Positions 43,178 to 53,802 of a stretch of DNA of 64,000 nucleotides are shown here, one piece after another. Position numbers and translations under genes: made by a program. Position 1 is the stretch's first letter; each line of letters begins with the position of its first letter. This DNA comes from Fagopyrum homotropicum (Eukaryota; Streptophyta; Magnoliopsida; Caryophyllales; Polygonaceae). The DNA lies in assembly GCA_033239125.1 (NCBI GenBank), contig BSWB01000002.1, positions 6,853,001 through 6,917,000 of the forward strand. The letters are read 5' to 3'. The notes below the pieces were generated by a model. That model saw nothing but the letters and a program-made list of their open reading frames with translations, did no database searches and was not told the origin of the DNA.

Positions 43178-43465
43178 TGTTGGAGATAATAAAGTCCCAC
43201 ATCGAAAGATGAGAATACTCCGAGCCTAGTATATAAGGTCGGTGGGCTACTCCTTCTACCATGTCAAAGTCCGATACAGACGGACCGGTAGAGCGGGGGT
43301 CGTGTGCATACAAGCGCACATGCGCATTAGGCCCAAGACCAACACATATACCCGGCGATGTTTCATCCTAAAACCAATTGGCAATAGGAGAAGTAGTCCA
43401 CCGACCTTATATACTAGGCTCAGAGTGTCTCCATCTTTCGATGTGGGACCTTATTATCTCCAACA
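43178..43465. mobile_element. 288-bp fold-back element with TG...CA ends and snRNA-promoter-like arms
   Basis: Arms of about 85 bp are near-perfect inverted copies: tgttggagataataaagtcc, cacatcgaaagatgag..., gcctagtatataaggtcggt on the left, and the reverse complement on the right. It is flanked by ATTAC at 43173-43177 and 43466-43470. The empty site is visible in U3 units 2 and 3 (accacattactacccc near 38169 and tatcatattactacccc-like near 39640). Each arm contains GTCCCACATCG followed 25 nt later by TATATAAG. There is no coding capacity. Confidence 0.85.
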
Positions 43466-44038
43466 ATTACTACCCTCAAGTTGTTACACTCAAAGAAACA
43501 AGACCCACAATCGAGTTAAGTGTTGTTAGTGAGATGAGAGTGATCAAATTTGTGATAAAAAATTGGTTAAGGTGATTAACTTTATGAATGAGTCAAAGCT
43601 TTTCCGAAAAATACACCCTAACTTGAGAGATTGTATAAAAGGAATTCGGTCGGTGGAATCCCTAAATTTCTAGGATCCATTTTAAACATAATATTCTAGA
43701 CACTTATTAGTCTCTAGAGTATTCTACTGTACTAGAGTTTATAATAGAAAGGGGAAATTAACTTCTACACGTTGCACCTTCTTCTAAACACTAGGCTTTT
43801 CAAACACCAAATTCTTCGTCTTCCTTTACGTAAGATCCCGAGCACTTAAAAAGTTCGGCTCCCAAACAAACCCAACGTTTAGAATCTTGATATATTTTAG
43901 ACAAAATATTCTAAATACTTAATGATTTCTTTTTTGGCTCTTACATATGAGGAAAAAAACCAAAAGCCCATCGAATCTTATTAATAAAGTAAAATAAAAA
44001 TTTTCCTTACTAATTTCAAGTCTTACTTTCCACGTTAA

Positions 44039-44117
44039 TAGATGGACTTAGTTTCTTGTCTCATTAAGGATTCATAGGTACGAGCCTATAGAACATATCC
44101 TCTTCAAGTAAGGTCGT
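44039..44117 (-). pseudogene. U3 snoRNA copy 4: 5' half only, inverted
   Basis: On the minus strand, starting at 44117: acgaccttacttgaagagga tatgttctataggctcgtac, ctatgaatccttaatgagac and aagaaactaagtcc. This matches about the first 80 nt of U3 with a few changes; the 3' half is absent. A TATA-like TTTGTATA lies upstream on the minus strand (44147-44140), but its USE counterpart (tttccacgttaatag, 44028-44042) is on the plus strand, on the other side. The arrangement fits an in-place inversion of about 125 bp. Confidence 0.8.
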
Positions 44118-44162
44118 GACTATTGATGAAATTTTTGGGTATACAAAGAGATTCGTATTGAT

Positions 44163-45775
44163 AGAATTTAACTTAGGAAAACAAATTGATTTTTTTTAAA
44201 AATTCCAAAATTGATAGTTTGATTTTTTCCTGAATAAATCAAGTATTTTTTTTGAATTTTTTTTTAACTTGGTTAGTTTTTATGTTATATTAAAAAACGG
44301 TTCGGTTTGGTCATCATATTCAATTTATTAAACCGGTTCATTATTTAGAGAAAATAATATTAAAATAATAAAAAATGGCTCCCTGTGATTTTGCTAACGG
44401 AATATATATAATAGTTGTTTTTAATGCAATAAGACATTTAGCGAGTGATTAGTTGCAAACGACCTTATCTAACGGGTAGTTTTAGGTAAATTAGTATATG
44501 TACTATGTAATTTAACTATTTTAGTATGTAAGATGGTAAGTATATATATATATCCTTACAATTCTAGAAGTATGAGTTACCCTTATAAATATTAAATTTC
44601 CGTTTTTATTCTTAGCTTTGAAATGATGAAATACTATTTTGCCCTTCTTTGATGAGTCATCCTCCAATTTTAATGTGTCATCTTCTCTAGACTGGGAGGA
44701 TTTTAACGTGTCATCTTCTCCACATAATTTAAACAATTTACTCAGCTTCCTCTCCAATCTACCGTCCGACTCTCCAGGCATCCATTCCAATCCAAGTTCG
44801 ACTCTCTCACTTTCTAGCCAACAACAACATCGGTCGGCCTCGCTGCATCTTCGACTTCGCACCAACAGGAAGGGACAATCGATCTCAATTCAGACCTATC
44901 GAACTGACAGCGGCGCCCTTCCTCAGCGTTCGACGGAGCAAGCAGTCTGGTTACCTCCCTCTGGTGCGTACACACAGCCGGCACCATGTAAGATCCTTCT
45001 TGACCTCGTGGACCTTGGTTCCGTTGTAACCAACCTGAATCAGAATTGCACGTAGATTCGACGCTTCCCTCGGACCCGGGAAGCGAAGATCGTACCCCTC
45101 TGCTGCTGTTTTGTCACCAAGTCCGCCTTATTTTCCTCTCCTTGCCTTGGTCTGATTCCGGTGCTGCGATCGAACCGTATTCTTGCCCTTTATAGATAAG
45201 CTCTTCATTCTCTTTCAATTGTTCAATAGATTGATTTGGTTCTTCCCCTTTATAGATAAGTTCTTCATTCTCTTTCGGTTGTTCAATCGATTGATTTGGT
45301 TCAGATTTTGTTATAAATTCAGATCAAGTTATGCTTCTTCGATCGCCAAGGCGAAGATCTCACTCAACAAGTATGTTGTTCAGCTTTCAAGCTTCAATAT
45401 CCTCTTCTTCATGCTTTTGTCTTTGCCTCTCCTCCCTCTGGTGAAGTTTGCAAAAATGCCTTACTGTTGTTGCTACTCTAAAATCAAATATATGTGCTCA
45501 TTGTCATCTTTTTTTGTAGAACGCACATGGAAATGGTGATTTTATGTGGAACAAAGCGTTAGCTGAGGCTGGAAGTAGTCATGATGTTTTCTTAAATTAA
45601 GATGAGTTAGCTACAGTTGTTGAAGAAAAAGAAACTCATTCGATGGAAATTGACCTATTGGTGCTTGTTAATACAGCGCAATCCTGTTCCCCTAACTCTA
45701 AGGTGTGATTTATCTTATTTAGGCTCTTTGATTTGGTCTAACTCTGTTTAGATGCGGACTTGTATGGTTAAATAT
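44163..45775 (+). other. Gene-like region of unknown identity, left of the copia element
   Basis: An open frame at 44639-45055 (138 residues) is rich in Ser, Asn and Leu at its start (SSSNFNVSSSLDWEDFNVSS). I do not recognise it, and it may be 5' leader or chance. At 45183-45302 a 60-bp unit (ctttatagataagctcttca then ttctctttcaattgttcaat) is repeated twice in tandem. From about 45519 the sequence reads NAHGNGDFMWNKALAEAGSS HDVFLN, a stop, then DELATVVEEKETHSMEIDLL. This looks like real but broken coding sequence after a tttttttgtag acceptor. The family is not recognised. Confidence 0.35.
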
Positions 45776-45776
45776 T

Positions 45777-45898
45777 TGATAGAATATGTAATTATGTAAA
45801 ATATAGGGATGCCCTACGTAAATATTGTAAATACGTTTATTATAAATATACCCATCAGACAATGGAAACCCTAAGGAGAATTTATCCTTATTCTCACA
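45777..45898 (+). mobile_element. 5' LTR of the Ty1/copia element
   Basis: 122 bp, TGATAGAATATGTAATTATG to ttattctcaca. It differs from the 3' LTR at three positions by direct comparison. The primer-binding site tggtatcatac follows at once (45899). Confidence 0.93.
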
Positions 45899-46055
45899 TG
45901 GTATCATACTTCTTTCCTCTCAAACCTCTTCCGCACGTTCTTTTCCCCGAAGGCTAACCCTAGCCCTAATTTCGTTCGATTGTCGAGGTTTTTTTCCGGC
46001 CAGCGTTCCGCCGCCTCATCACCACCTCCAGTCCTCGGTTCTTTCAGCCCCTCTC

Positions 46056-49000
46056 ATGGCTGCTGACAAGAAACAATCCTTTCATTCGGCGCTCGGAATC
46101 TCCAACATCAAGAACATCGCTCTCGTCCTTGACCATGACACTCCTTACGCATCATGGGTCACCTTATTTTGTGTTACTGCGAAGGCTCATAATGTTTTGG
46201 ATCACATCGATGCCACGGTCCCTAAGCCGATTGACATTGATGACTCTCTATGGCAACAAGTTGACGCGACTGTTCTTCAATGGATATACAGCACGGTCTC
46301 TAGAGATATTCTTCTCCAAATCTTGGATCCAGACGATAACGCTTTTTAGGCATGGATTAGAGTTCAAGACATCTTTCAGGATTACAAGAATACCCGCGCA
46401 GTCTATCTTGAACATGAGTTCTCCAACTGTAAACTACCAGGGTTCGCTTCTATCTCTGCTTATTGCCTGCAACTTCAATCTTTAGCCGACCAACTAAAGG
46501 GTGTCAGATCTGCCGTCTCGGACAATCGTTTAGTTCTTCAACTAATCTCCGGCTAACCTGTTGAGTACAATGTTGCAGCCAGCTTTTTTCAACAATCGGA
46601 TCCTCTCCGAGTTTCACAAAAGTCCGGTCGCAAATATTGCTTGAAGAAACACGAATGGCCGCTCAAACCGTCTCCGGTCAAACGACCGCCCTAACTACCT
46701 CAACCGCCGGCACCACCGTCTCTCCCACCCGGAAACAGTCCGGTTGCACCACCTCTGCACCGGACCAGTCCTCCAAGAGTCGCGACCGCAATCGGAAAGG
46801 GAAGGGCACGACTCCAGCTGCCGGCGTGCGTTTTGCCTTTCACCCGCAACTGGGCTGGCATCCTGTAGCTGCTTCTCCAGATGGGCTGAATTTTTCACCC
46901 CAACAGGCCTAGTATCAAGCCCACACGCCCAACTCTTTTCAGTTTCCTCAATTGGGCCGGCAGCCTCCTCCTTGCCCATATCCTGCATCTCAAAACGGGC
47001 TTCTTGGGTCCAACCCACATGCCGCGCAACAGGCTCATCTGGGCTACGTTTCAGACTCTTCTCAGCAGCCCACATCTATTGATCAATCTTTTGCGACAAT
47101 GTCACTCAATCCCGCAGACAACATTTGGTACATGGACACAGGCCCCACATCACACATGACGAATGATTCCGGTAACCTCTCGTCTTTTTCGCATAATGGT
47201 TCTTTAAATTCGATACTTGTTGGGCATGGTATGCGAATTTCTTTTACATGTCTTGGCGATGCTACGTTACCCACAAATAACTGACCCCTCAAATTGACCA
47301 ATATCCTTGTGCCCCCCAAACTTGTCAAAAACTTGGTTTCCGTTAGACGTTTTACAACTGATAACCTTGCTTCGGTAGAATTTGACCCCTTTGGTTTCTC
47401 TGTGAAGGATCTGCAAACGGAGACCGTTCGCATGAGATGTAATAGCTCCGGGGAGCTCTATCCGGTTACGACTAACCCCATTCGCCCACATGAAGCTTTC
47501 TCTGTTGAGTCTTCCACAGTTTGGCACGCTCGTCTCGGTCATCCCGGCGCGCCCGTGTTTAATCATCTACGTTCATCTTCTTTTCTTCAATGCAATAAGG
47601 AGTCTCATACTTCACTTTGTCATGCTTGTCAATTAGGAAAACATCATAGATTGTCATTTGATCGTTCTACCTCTACTACATTTGCACCGTTTGACATTAT
47701 TCATAGTGATCTTTGGACCTCTCCCGTTCCAAGTCGGGAAGGTTTTAAGTATTATCTTTTATTTCTTGATGACTTTTCTTTTTTTTTATGGATTTATCCT
47801 ATTAAATTTAAGTCACAAGTCTTTGATCTATTTGTGCAATTCCACAAACTTGTTCAAACACAATTTCTTACAACCATTAAGAGTTTTCAATGCGACATGG
47901 GTCGTGAATTTAACAACACGAATTTTCACAATTTTTTTGCTACTCATGGCACAAAATTTCGATTTTCGTGTCCCCACACCTCCCCTCAAAATGGCAAAGC
48001 TGAACGTATCATCCGAACCATCAATAACATGATGCGTACCCTCCTTTTTCATGCATCTATTCCTGTTTCCTATTGGCCTCACGCCTTGGAAACTTCTTGC
48101 TACCTCCTCAACATTCTCCCCTCCACCACTATTCAAAACTTGTCCCCCACCCAAGTGTTATACAACACAACACCTCTTTTTCATCATCTTCGAGTCTTCG
48201 GTTGTCTTTACTATCCCAATCAAAGTGCTACGGTCTCTCATAAACTTCAACCTCGTACCTCACAATGCGTTTTTCTAGGATATCCTTCCCATCATCGAGG
48301 ATACAAGTGCTTAGAGTTAGGTACAAACAAAATAATTATTTCTCGTCATGTCACCTTTGATGAGTCTCAATTTCCGTTCGCTACCCGGCATACCGTCTCC
48401 CCGGACCAATATGACTCTCTCACCGATGACGGAATTTCACCCTACGTACAATTTCACCACCGTGACTTACCTCTCAGCAGCAATCCTGCAGTGTCAGGCC
48501 CACCAATGGCCCAAAACACTCCAGGCCCATCCGCTGCTGCCTCCTTTCCCTCCACTTACCAAAGACCTGCCGTATCAGGCCCTTTGCTCCCTCCTGGCCC
48601 ACTGCTTCCACCTGGCCCAATACATCCCCCTGGCCCACAGCCTAATGTACCCGGCCCACACGCACCGGCCTCTACTGCTCCCACCCAGCCTGCGTTACAA
48701 ACCAACCCACTACCCCTATCCTACATCACTCTCATAGCTCCACTTCACCGATACATCCACAAATAAATTCACCGATCCCACCTCCATCTAGACCCCAAAC
48801 CCGGAGTCAATCCGGCATCATCAAACCTAAACCGATATTTGATTTATCGGTTATCACCGCCCCCTTTTCCCAATCTATCTCGCCGATTCCCAAATTCCAC
48901 AATGTAGCTCTTCAGGATCCGTATTGGAACGCTGCCATGCTCGACGAATATCGAGCCCTTATGCGGAACAAGACTTGGGTTCTGGTTCCTCGTCCTAGTG

Positions 49001-50351
49001 ATGTTAACATTGTGTGTTGCATGTGGATATTTAGGCACAAATACAGGTCTGATGGTTCCCTTGAGAGATACAAAGCCCGTTTAGTGGCTAATGGGTGTTC
49101 TCAACAAATTGGAGTTGATTGTGATGAAACTTTTAGTCCAGTTGTCAAACCGGCAACTATTCGGTTGGTCTTACACATTGATGTGTCCCGTTCTTGGTCT
49201 ATTCATCAGCTCGATGTTCAGAACGCCTTCCTCCACGGGCAACTGAAAGAAACAGTTTATATGTTTCAACCTCCAGGTTTCCGTGATCCGACAAATCCCA
49301 ACCATGTTTGTCCCCTGCAAAAATCACTCTACGGTCTCAAACAGGCTCCTCGAGCTTGGTTTCAACGATTTGCTGGATTCCTCAGTCGCATCGGTTTTGT
49401 TGGTAGTAAGAGCGACTCATCTCTAACCGCCAAGGTTCAGATATTGCTTATTTGCTTCTATATGTAGATGATATCATTCTTACAGCCTCCTCAGACATCC
49501 ATCTTACGTACGCAGCTAATAGGGAGTCTGAGCAAGGAATTTTCCCTTAAAGATCTAGGTCCTCTATCCTACTTTCTGGGCATATCTGTTCGTCGCACTT
49601 CGTCCGGACTATTCCTTTCTCAAGACAAGTATGCTCGTGAAATTGCTGAAAGAGCCAAAATGACCAACTGCAAACCGTCTGCAACACCTGCTGAGACAAT
49701 TATAAAGTTAAGTGCCTCCTCTTCTCCGGCTATTAGTGATCCGACCCTCTACAGAAGTTTAGTTGGAGCTCTTCAGTACTTAACTTTCACGCGCCCTGAC
49801 ATCAGTTTTGCCGTCCAACAAGTATGTCTGTTTATGCATGATCCTAGGGAAGCTCACTTCGTTGCCCTTAAGCGTATAATCCGATACATAGCAGGCTCTT
49901 CTTCGTTGGGTATTACAATTTCTCCATCCCCAAACTCTGACCTCATTGCTTACACAGATGCAGATTGGGTCGGCTGTCCTGATACCCGCCGATCCACCTC
50001 AGGTTAATGTGTCTTTTTCAGCGACACGCTGTTTCAGAGTGCTCTTGGCTTCGCAACCTTTTACTCGAGCTTCATTGTCCACTTGCCAAGGCCTCCATTG
50101 TCTACACCGACAACATATCTGCTACATATCTTGCCAGCAATCCGGTTCAACACCAACGGATTAAGCATATTGAGATTGATATTCATTTTGTCCGAGAAAA
50201 GATTGCACGCGGTCACGTTCGAGTTCTTCACGTACCATCGGCTTTTCAGTATGCAGATATTTTTACAAAGGGACTTCATCGACAATTATTTTTAGACTTT
50301 AGATCCAGTCTTACTGTACTGCCTCCTTCAGTTTCGACTGCGGAGGTATGA
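46056..50351 (+). pseudogene. Ty1/copia gag-pol polyprotein, broken
   Basis: Gag starts MAADKKQSFHSALGISNIKN at 46056 and is stopped by TAG at 46347; reading through gives AWIRVQDIFQDYKNTRAVYL until a TAA near 46554, then a frame change. The protease motif YMDTGPTSHMTND lies at 47131-47170. GAG-pre-integrase (HARLGHPGAPVFNHL, CHACQLGKHHRLSF) and integrase (IHSDLW, FQCDMGREF, HTSPQNGKAERIIRTINNMM) are in the 490-residue frame 47294-48766. Reverse transcriptase (RYKARLVANG, IHQLDVQNAFLHG, YGLKQAPRAW) is in 48937-49467, which shifts frame just before the YVDD box. RNase H follows (FTRPDISFAVQQVC, ADWVGCPDTRRSTSG, then a TAA in that frame; ADIFTKGL in another). The element cannot make its own enzymes. 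Confidence 0.92.
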
Positions 50352-50470
50352 TAGAATATGTAATTATGTAAAATAGAGGGATGCCCTACGTAAATATTGT
50401 AAATACGTTTATTATAAATATACCCATCAGGCAATGGAAACCCTAAGGGGAATTTATCCTTATTCTCACA
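50349..50470 (+). mobile_element. 3' LTR of the Ty1/copia element
   Basis: 122 bp, TGATAGAATATGTAATTATG to ttattctcaca. The three differences from the 5' LTR are at aaaatagagg, catcaggc and aagggga. Confidence 0.93.
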
Positions 50471-50674
50471 ATATGATCGAGTGTGATGTAGCTCAAGGTG
50501 TCCCGTTGGATGAATAAATTCTGGATGATGATAACAAGAGGTACAAAGGAAGTTCTTCGCTTTTAACCTGCTTTTTCAAGCCAATTGCGCTCACCTATCT
50601 CATAAAAGTTCTTTTGCAACCTTATTTTCTCTCTCAGTCTTTCAAAGCTTTCATCAATGGATATGGCTCCTTGG
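50471..50674 (+). other. Continuation of the split gene-like region
   Basis: Directly after the 3' LTR one frame reads CDVAQGVPLDE, a stop, and ILDDDNKRYKGSSS. This is plausible decayed coding sequence continuing the block at 45519-45720. The family is not recognised. Confidence 0.3.
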
Positions 50675-51297
50675 CAGGGCCGTCCAATGGGGAGTTCAAA
50701 CTTCAAAGAGCTCAACGGAACAGGGCCCCGATTTTAAAGGCCCCATATTTTTCATTCTTTTATATATTATTATTACTAATAAAGATTTAGTATCTAAAAA
50801 CTACCATAGATTTTCTTTTTATACAAATATAACACAATATATCTCCTATTTTATCTATTATTTCCTTTTTTACTCAAATTTAAAAAAAATATATCTTCTA
50901 CTTTTTCTCTCCTAAATTGACTGATCGTTTGCTTTTATATTTTGCACATTATCAAATCGACATCTTTATACCTAAACGCAATTTCAAGTGCAGATCAACA
51001 AATCAGTTTCACAGCATCATCCTCACTCTTTAATCTATATTCAGAAGACTATGAACTCGAATATTTGTTTACACAAAATCATTTGCTTCTCTAATCTCCA
51101 TTATGAAAACGACAAACTCGAAGATTTGTTTACACAATTCATTGTTTCTATATGGAAGAATGAAGATTGAACCCAAAATTGTAAAAGATTAAATTAGAAT
51201 TATGGATTGAAAGAAGACGAACTCGAAATTTTATTTTAAATAGGGTGATATTTTAGTTTTGGAACAGGGCCACCAAAATTCATTGGACGACCGTGCT
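50675..51297. mobile_element. hAT-like non-autonomous element with 8-bp target duplication
   Basis: 623 bp. The left end cagggccgtccaatgggg is answered on the right by the reverse complement agcacggtcgtccaatgaat. Perfect 8-bp repeats CTCCTTGG flank it at 50667-50674 and 51298-51305, the length used by the hAT superfamily. A second internal pair (aacagggcc on both sides, 50731 and 51263) lies inside the ends. There is no transposase. Confidence 0.85.
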
Positions 51298-52640
51298 CTC
51301 CTTGGTCACATGTATGAATTTATACAATCCCCTTTATAATTTCCCCTTAATTGACTGTGAATTGTGTTAAGTTTTGGTAGATCGAAAGTTCTCTTATTAA
51401 AGGCTATGAGCTTATGATTGTTTTTGTTTGAGATTTCTAATATTTTGTTGACTACTATTTTAAAAGAAGAGTAGTTGAATTGCTAGGCATTATATGAACC
51501 TGGATGGTATATTTTCTTCATTCTCTTCATCGTCACTATCAGGTATATTTTCTTAATATTTTGTTGACTATTGTTTTGAAAGAGTAGTAGTTCTCTTTCT
51601 AATCACTCTCCTTTCGCTTCTTTGCATCCCATTTCCTCCTTCGTGGTCACTATCAGGCATATTTTCTTCATTCTCTTCATAAGTAGCCCGAATTATAGAA
51701 ATGATAACTTCTTATTGAAATCTCTAATTTAGTATGGGTCTTTGCCTAAATTTGGGTTTTTACTTTTTATGTTTGAAGTTGCTGAAACAAATTATCTTTG
51801 TTTTATTCTTAAAATTACATGTCTTAATTTAAGGATGAATCAAGGTGTTCCATAATATACCTGTCAATTACTGCACAATTACTACTCAATTAAGCATTCC
51901 GATGTAAGCATTCTAATCATAAGAATGAATGAAAGCTTCTGTATTAATATGTTTGTTGTCTTCTGTCGTACATGACATAGCAGAACCTTCTCAATGAACT
52001 CAAATCATTGGATGCTCATCTCAAGGATCATGTATGCACTCATATATCTCAATGATGGAACTCTGTAATTTTATTTTTGCTCCTCTCATGATGACATTTT
52101 TCATGCTTTGTGCACATATTTTGCATTTCAATATTTCATCTTACAACTTAGCAATTTAGTGCCGCACTGCATTATCGTCAGTGTCAAGTTATGCTGATCA
52201 TTTGAGGCATTTACTTGTGTGTAATATTGAGAAGAAGATTAAGCTTTCAGAGGAGCTAAAACGTTGGACTACTTTGACATCAAGAGCATAATAGAGAGAG
52301 TTACGGACCAAGGACATGCGGTTAATTTTGAAGGATAAGCGAGTCTTGCCTCATAAAATTTTAGCCTTAAGCTCTACTTTGTTTTTCTTGATATTTATCT
52401 CAAATTTGTTTATGCAACAGGCGGACAAAGTCTATCTAACTACCCCAACCAAAGATGCTACCCTGAATCATGAAAGGAAGAGGACATTCGTGATCCGCAA
52501 AGGATACTTGTAAAATTCTCCATCGTCCAAGTCTTTCGAAGAATTAGAAATGCCCCATCAAATGTCGAAAGACAAGGCAATTATCCTCCTCCTGCCAATG
52601 GTTAAGAATTTGATCGGGCAGGCTGATCACTACAAGATAA
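51298..52640 (+). pseudogene. Decayed multi-exon gene of unknown family
   Basis: Several exon-like blocks keep splice sites. At 51983-52031 NLLNELKSLDAHLKDH is preceded by catagcag and followed by gtatgc. From about 52161 CRTALSSVSSYADHLRHLLV CNIEKKIKLSEELKRWTTLT SRA is then stopped by TAA TAG. At 52316-52513 there are further open codons including ADKVYLTTPTKDATLNHERK. The middle block looks helical and coiled-coil-like. I cannot assign a family. Together with 45519-45720 and 50471-50674 it may be one dead gene opened by the copia and hAT insertions. That grouping is inferred from orientation and adjacency only. Confidence 0.35.
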
Positions 52641-53654
52641 CAACCACATTGTAATTTCAACTTAGCGTTTCTTTTCAAGTACTTATAAACAAAGTAATGT
52701 GTAGTACGTATGTGTATACTTTTTCTTTTTCCCCGTATGTTACATATATCTACCCGTGTAATTTCAATTTATCGTTTCTATACAAGTATTTATGCACTTT
52801 ATTTCTTTTACAACACTTTCGCTCTGCCACACAATAACTTATGTTCAACTCAGATATGCGCCGAAAAAACATCCCGACGCGTGCGCTTGCATGCGCGGCT
52901 CCAACTAGTATATATATAAAAGTAAGTGTAGTAAGTAGATATTATGATTTATGATATAGTTATTTTTGTATGTAAGATTCCATGAAAATGACACGTGACA
53001 TTAAATATATAAGAGAATGATACGTGACGAGAAAGATATTAAGTTTAACAATATTATATAAATCTATAAATATTATTTTAGTTTTACAAATAAGTATAAT
53101 TCTCACCGTGATGAATGTCATATCACTTGGGTGCTTACAAACAAATCTTAAAATGTCTGGTATATAACAATATCTATGTCGTTACCTGATATATACATTT
53201 TGTCCTTGAACATTTCATTTGTTACGTATATAAATTACAATACCATCGAGTTCAATATTGTGTGAAATTATTTGTTGTAATATTGTAAACGAATATCTAT
53301 TCTTTACCGATTTGGGAATTTTTCGTATTTGAGACGTTAACCGGTTATAGATGTACTTTAACATTTACACTCAAAAATATTTATTATATCCTACCTAACA
53401 TCAATTAACATTTATGTAAATACAAGTACGGAAACCAAAAAATGTTTATGTCACATGTTTTTATTAGCTTCATAATACTATTTCGGAACTAACTCAAGTA
53501 ATAATGTATCTTGTGAACGAAAAAAAATACATAAGAGTTACAGCTCCGATTATAGCAGCGCCACCTCAACGTCTCATGGTGACGAAGTACGTTGGCAAGA
53601 TCCCGTCGTCACGTACTCACGGTATGTGTCCATGTTGAGATAACAACTTCCTGA

Positions 53655-53760
53655 ATAATGTTATTTGACGCGGCTGAACAACGTCATCAAGACAAAGCAC
53701 GTGGGCTGCGCGACAACGTCATCAAGACAAAGCATGCAGGTTGCGCAATCCACATGCACG
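53655..53760. repeat. Short tandem repeat (about 36 bp, two copies)
   Basis: acaacgtcatcaagacaaag cacgtgggctgcgcg is followed by acaacgtcatcaagacaaag catgcaggttgcgc. The surrounding sequence (tgacgaagtacgttggcaag, cagtgcatgcgtctcatgag) is repeat-like but unassigned. Confidence 0.7.
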
Positions 53761-53802
53761 CCGGTTTTTCAGTGCATGCGTCTCATGAGGCGCATGCACC
53801 AC

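Larger units (their letters stand above)
45777..50470 (+). mobile_element. Full-length Ty1/copia retrotransposon, frame-broken
   Basis: 4,694 bp between LTRs of 122 bp, flanked by atatt and atatg (imperfect 5-bp target duplication). The size and very short LTRs suggest the Ale-like group. Gag, protease, integrase, reverse transcriptase and RNase H can all be read but not in one frame (separate entry). The LTR divergence is 3 of 122 sites, so the insertion is fairly young although the coding part is already broken. It splits a decayed gene-like region. Confidence 0.92.

Noticed and set aside
44639..45055. 138-residue plus-strand open frame
   Set aside because: Ser/Asn/Leu-rich without a recognisable domain; kept only as part of an unassigned region.
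46695..47433. Two overlapping minus-strand frames of 116-126 residues
   Set aside because: They are antisense to copia gag and protease, which read clearly on the plus strand.
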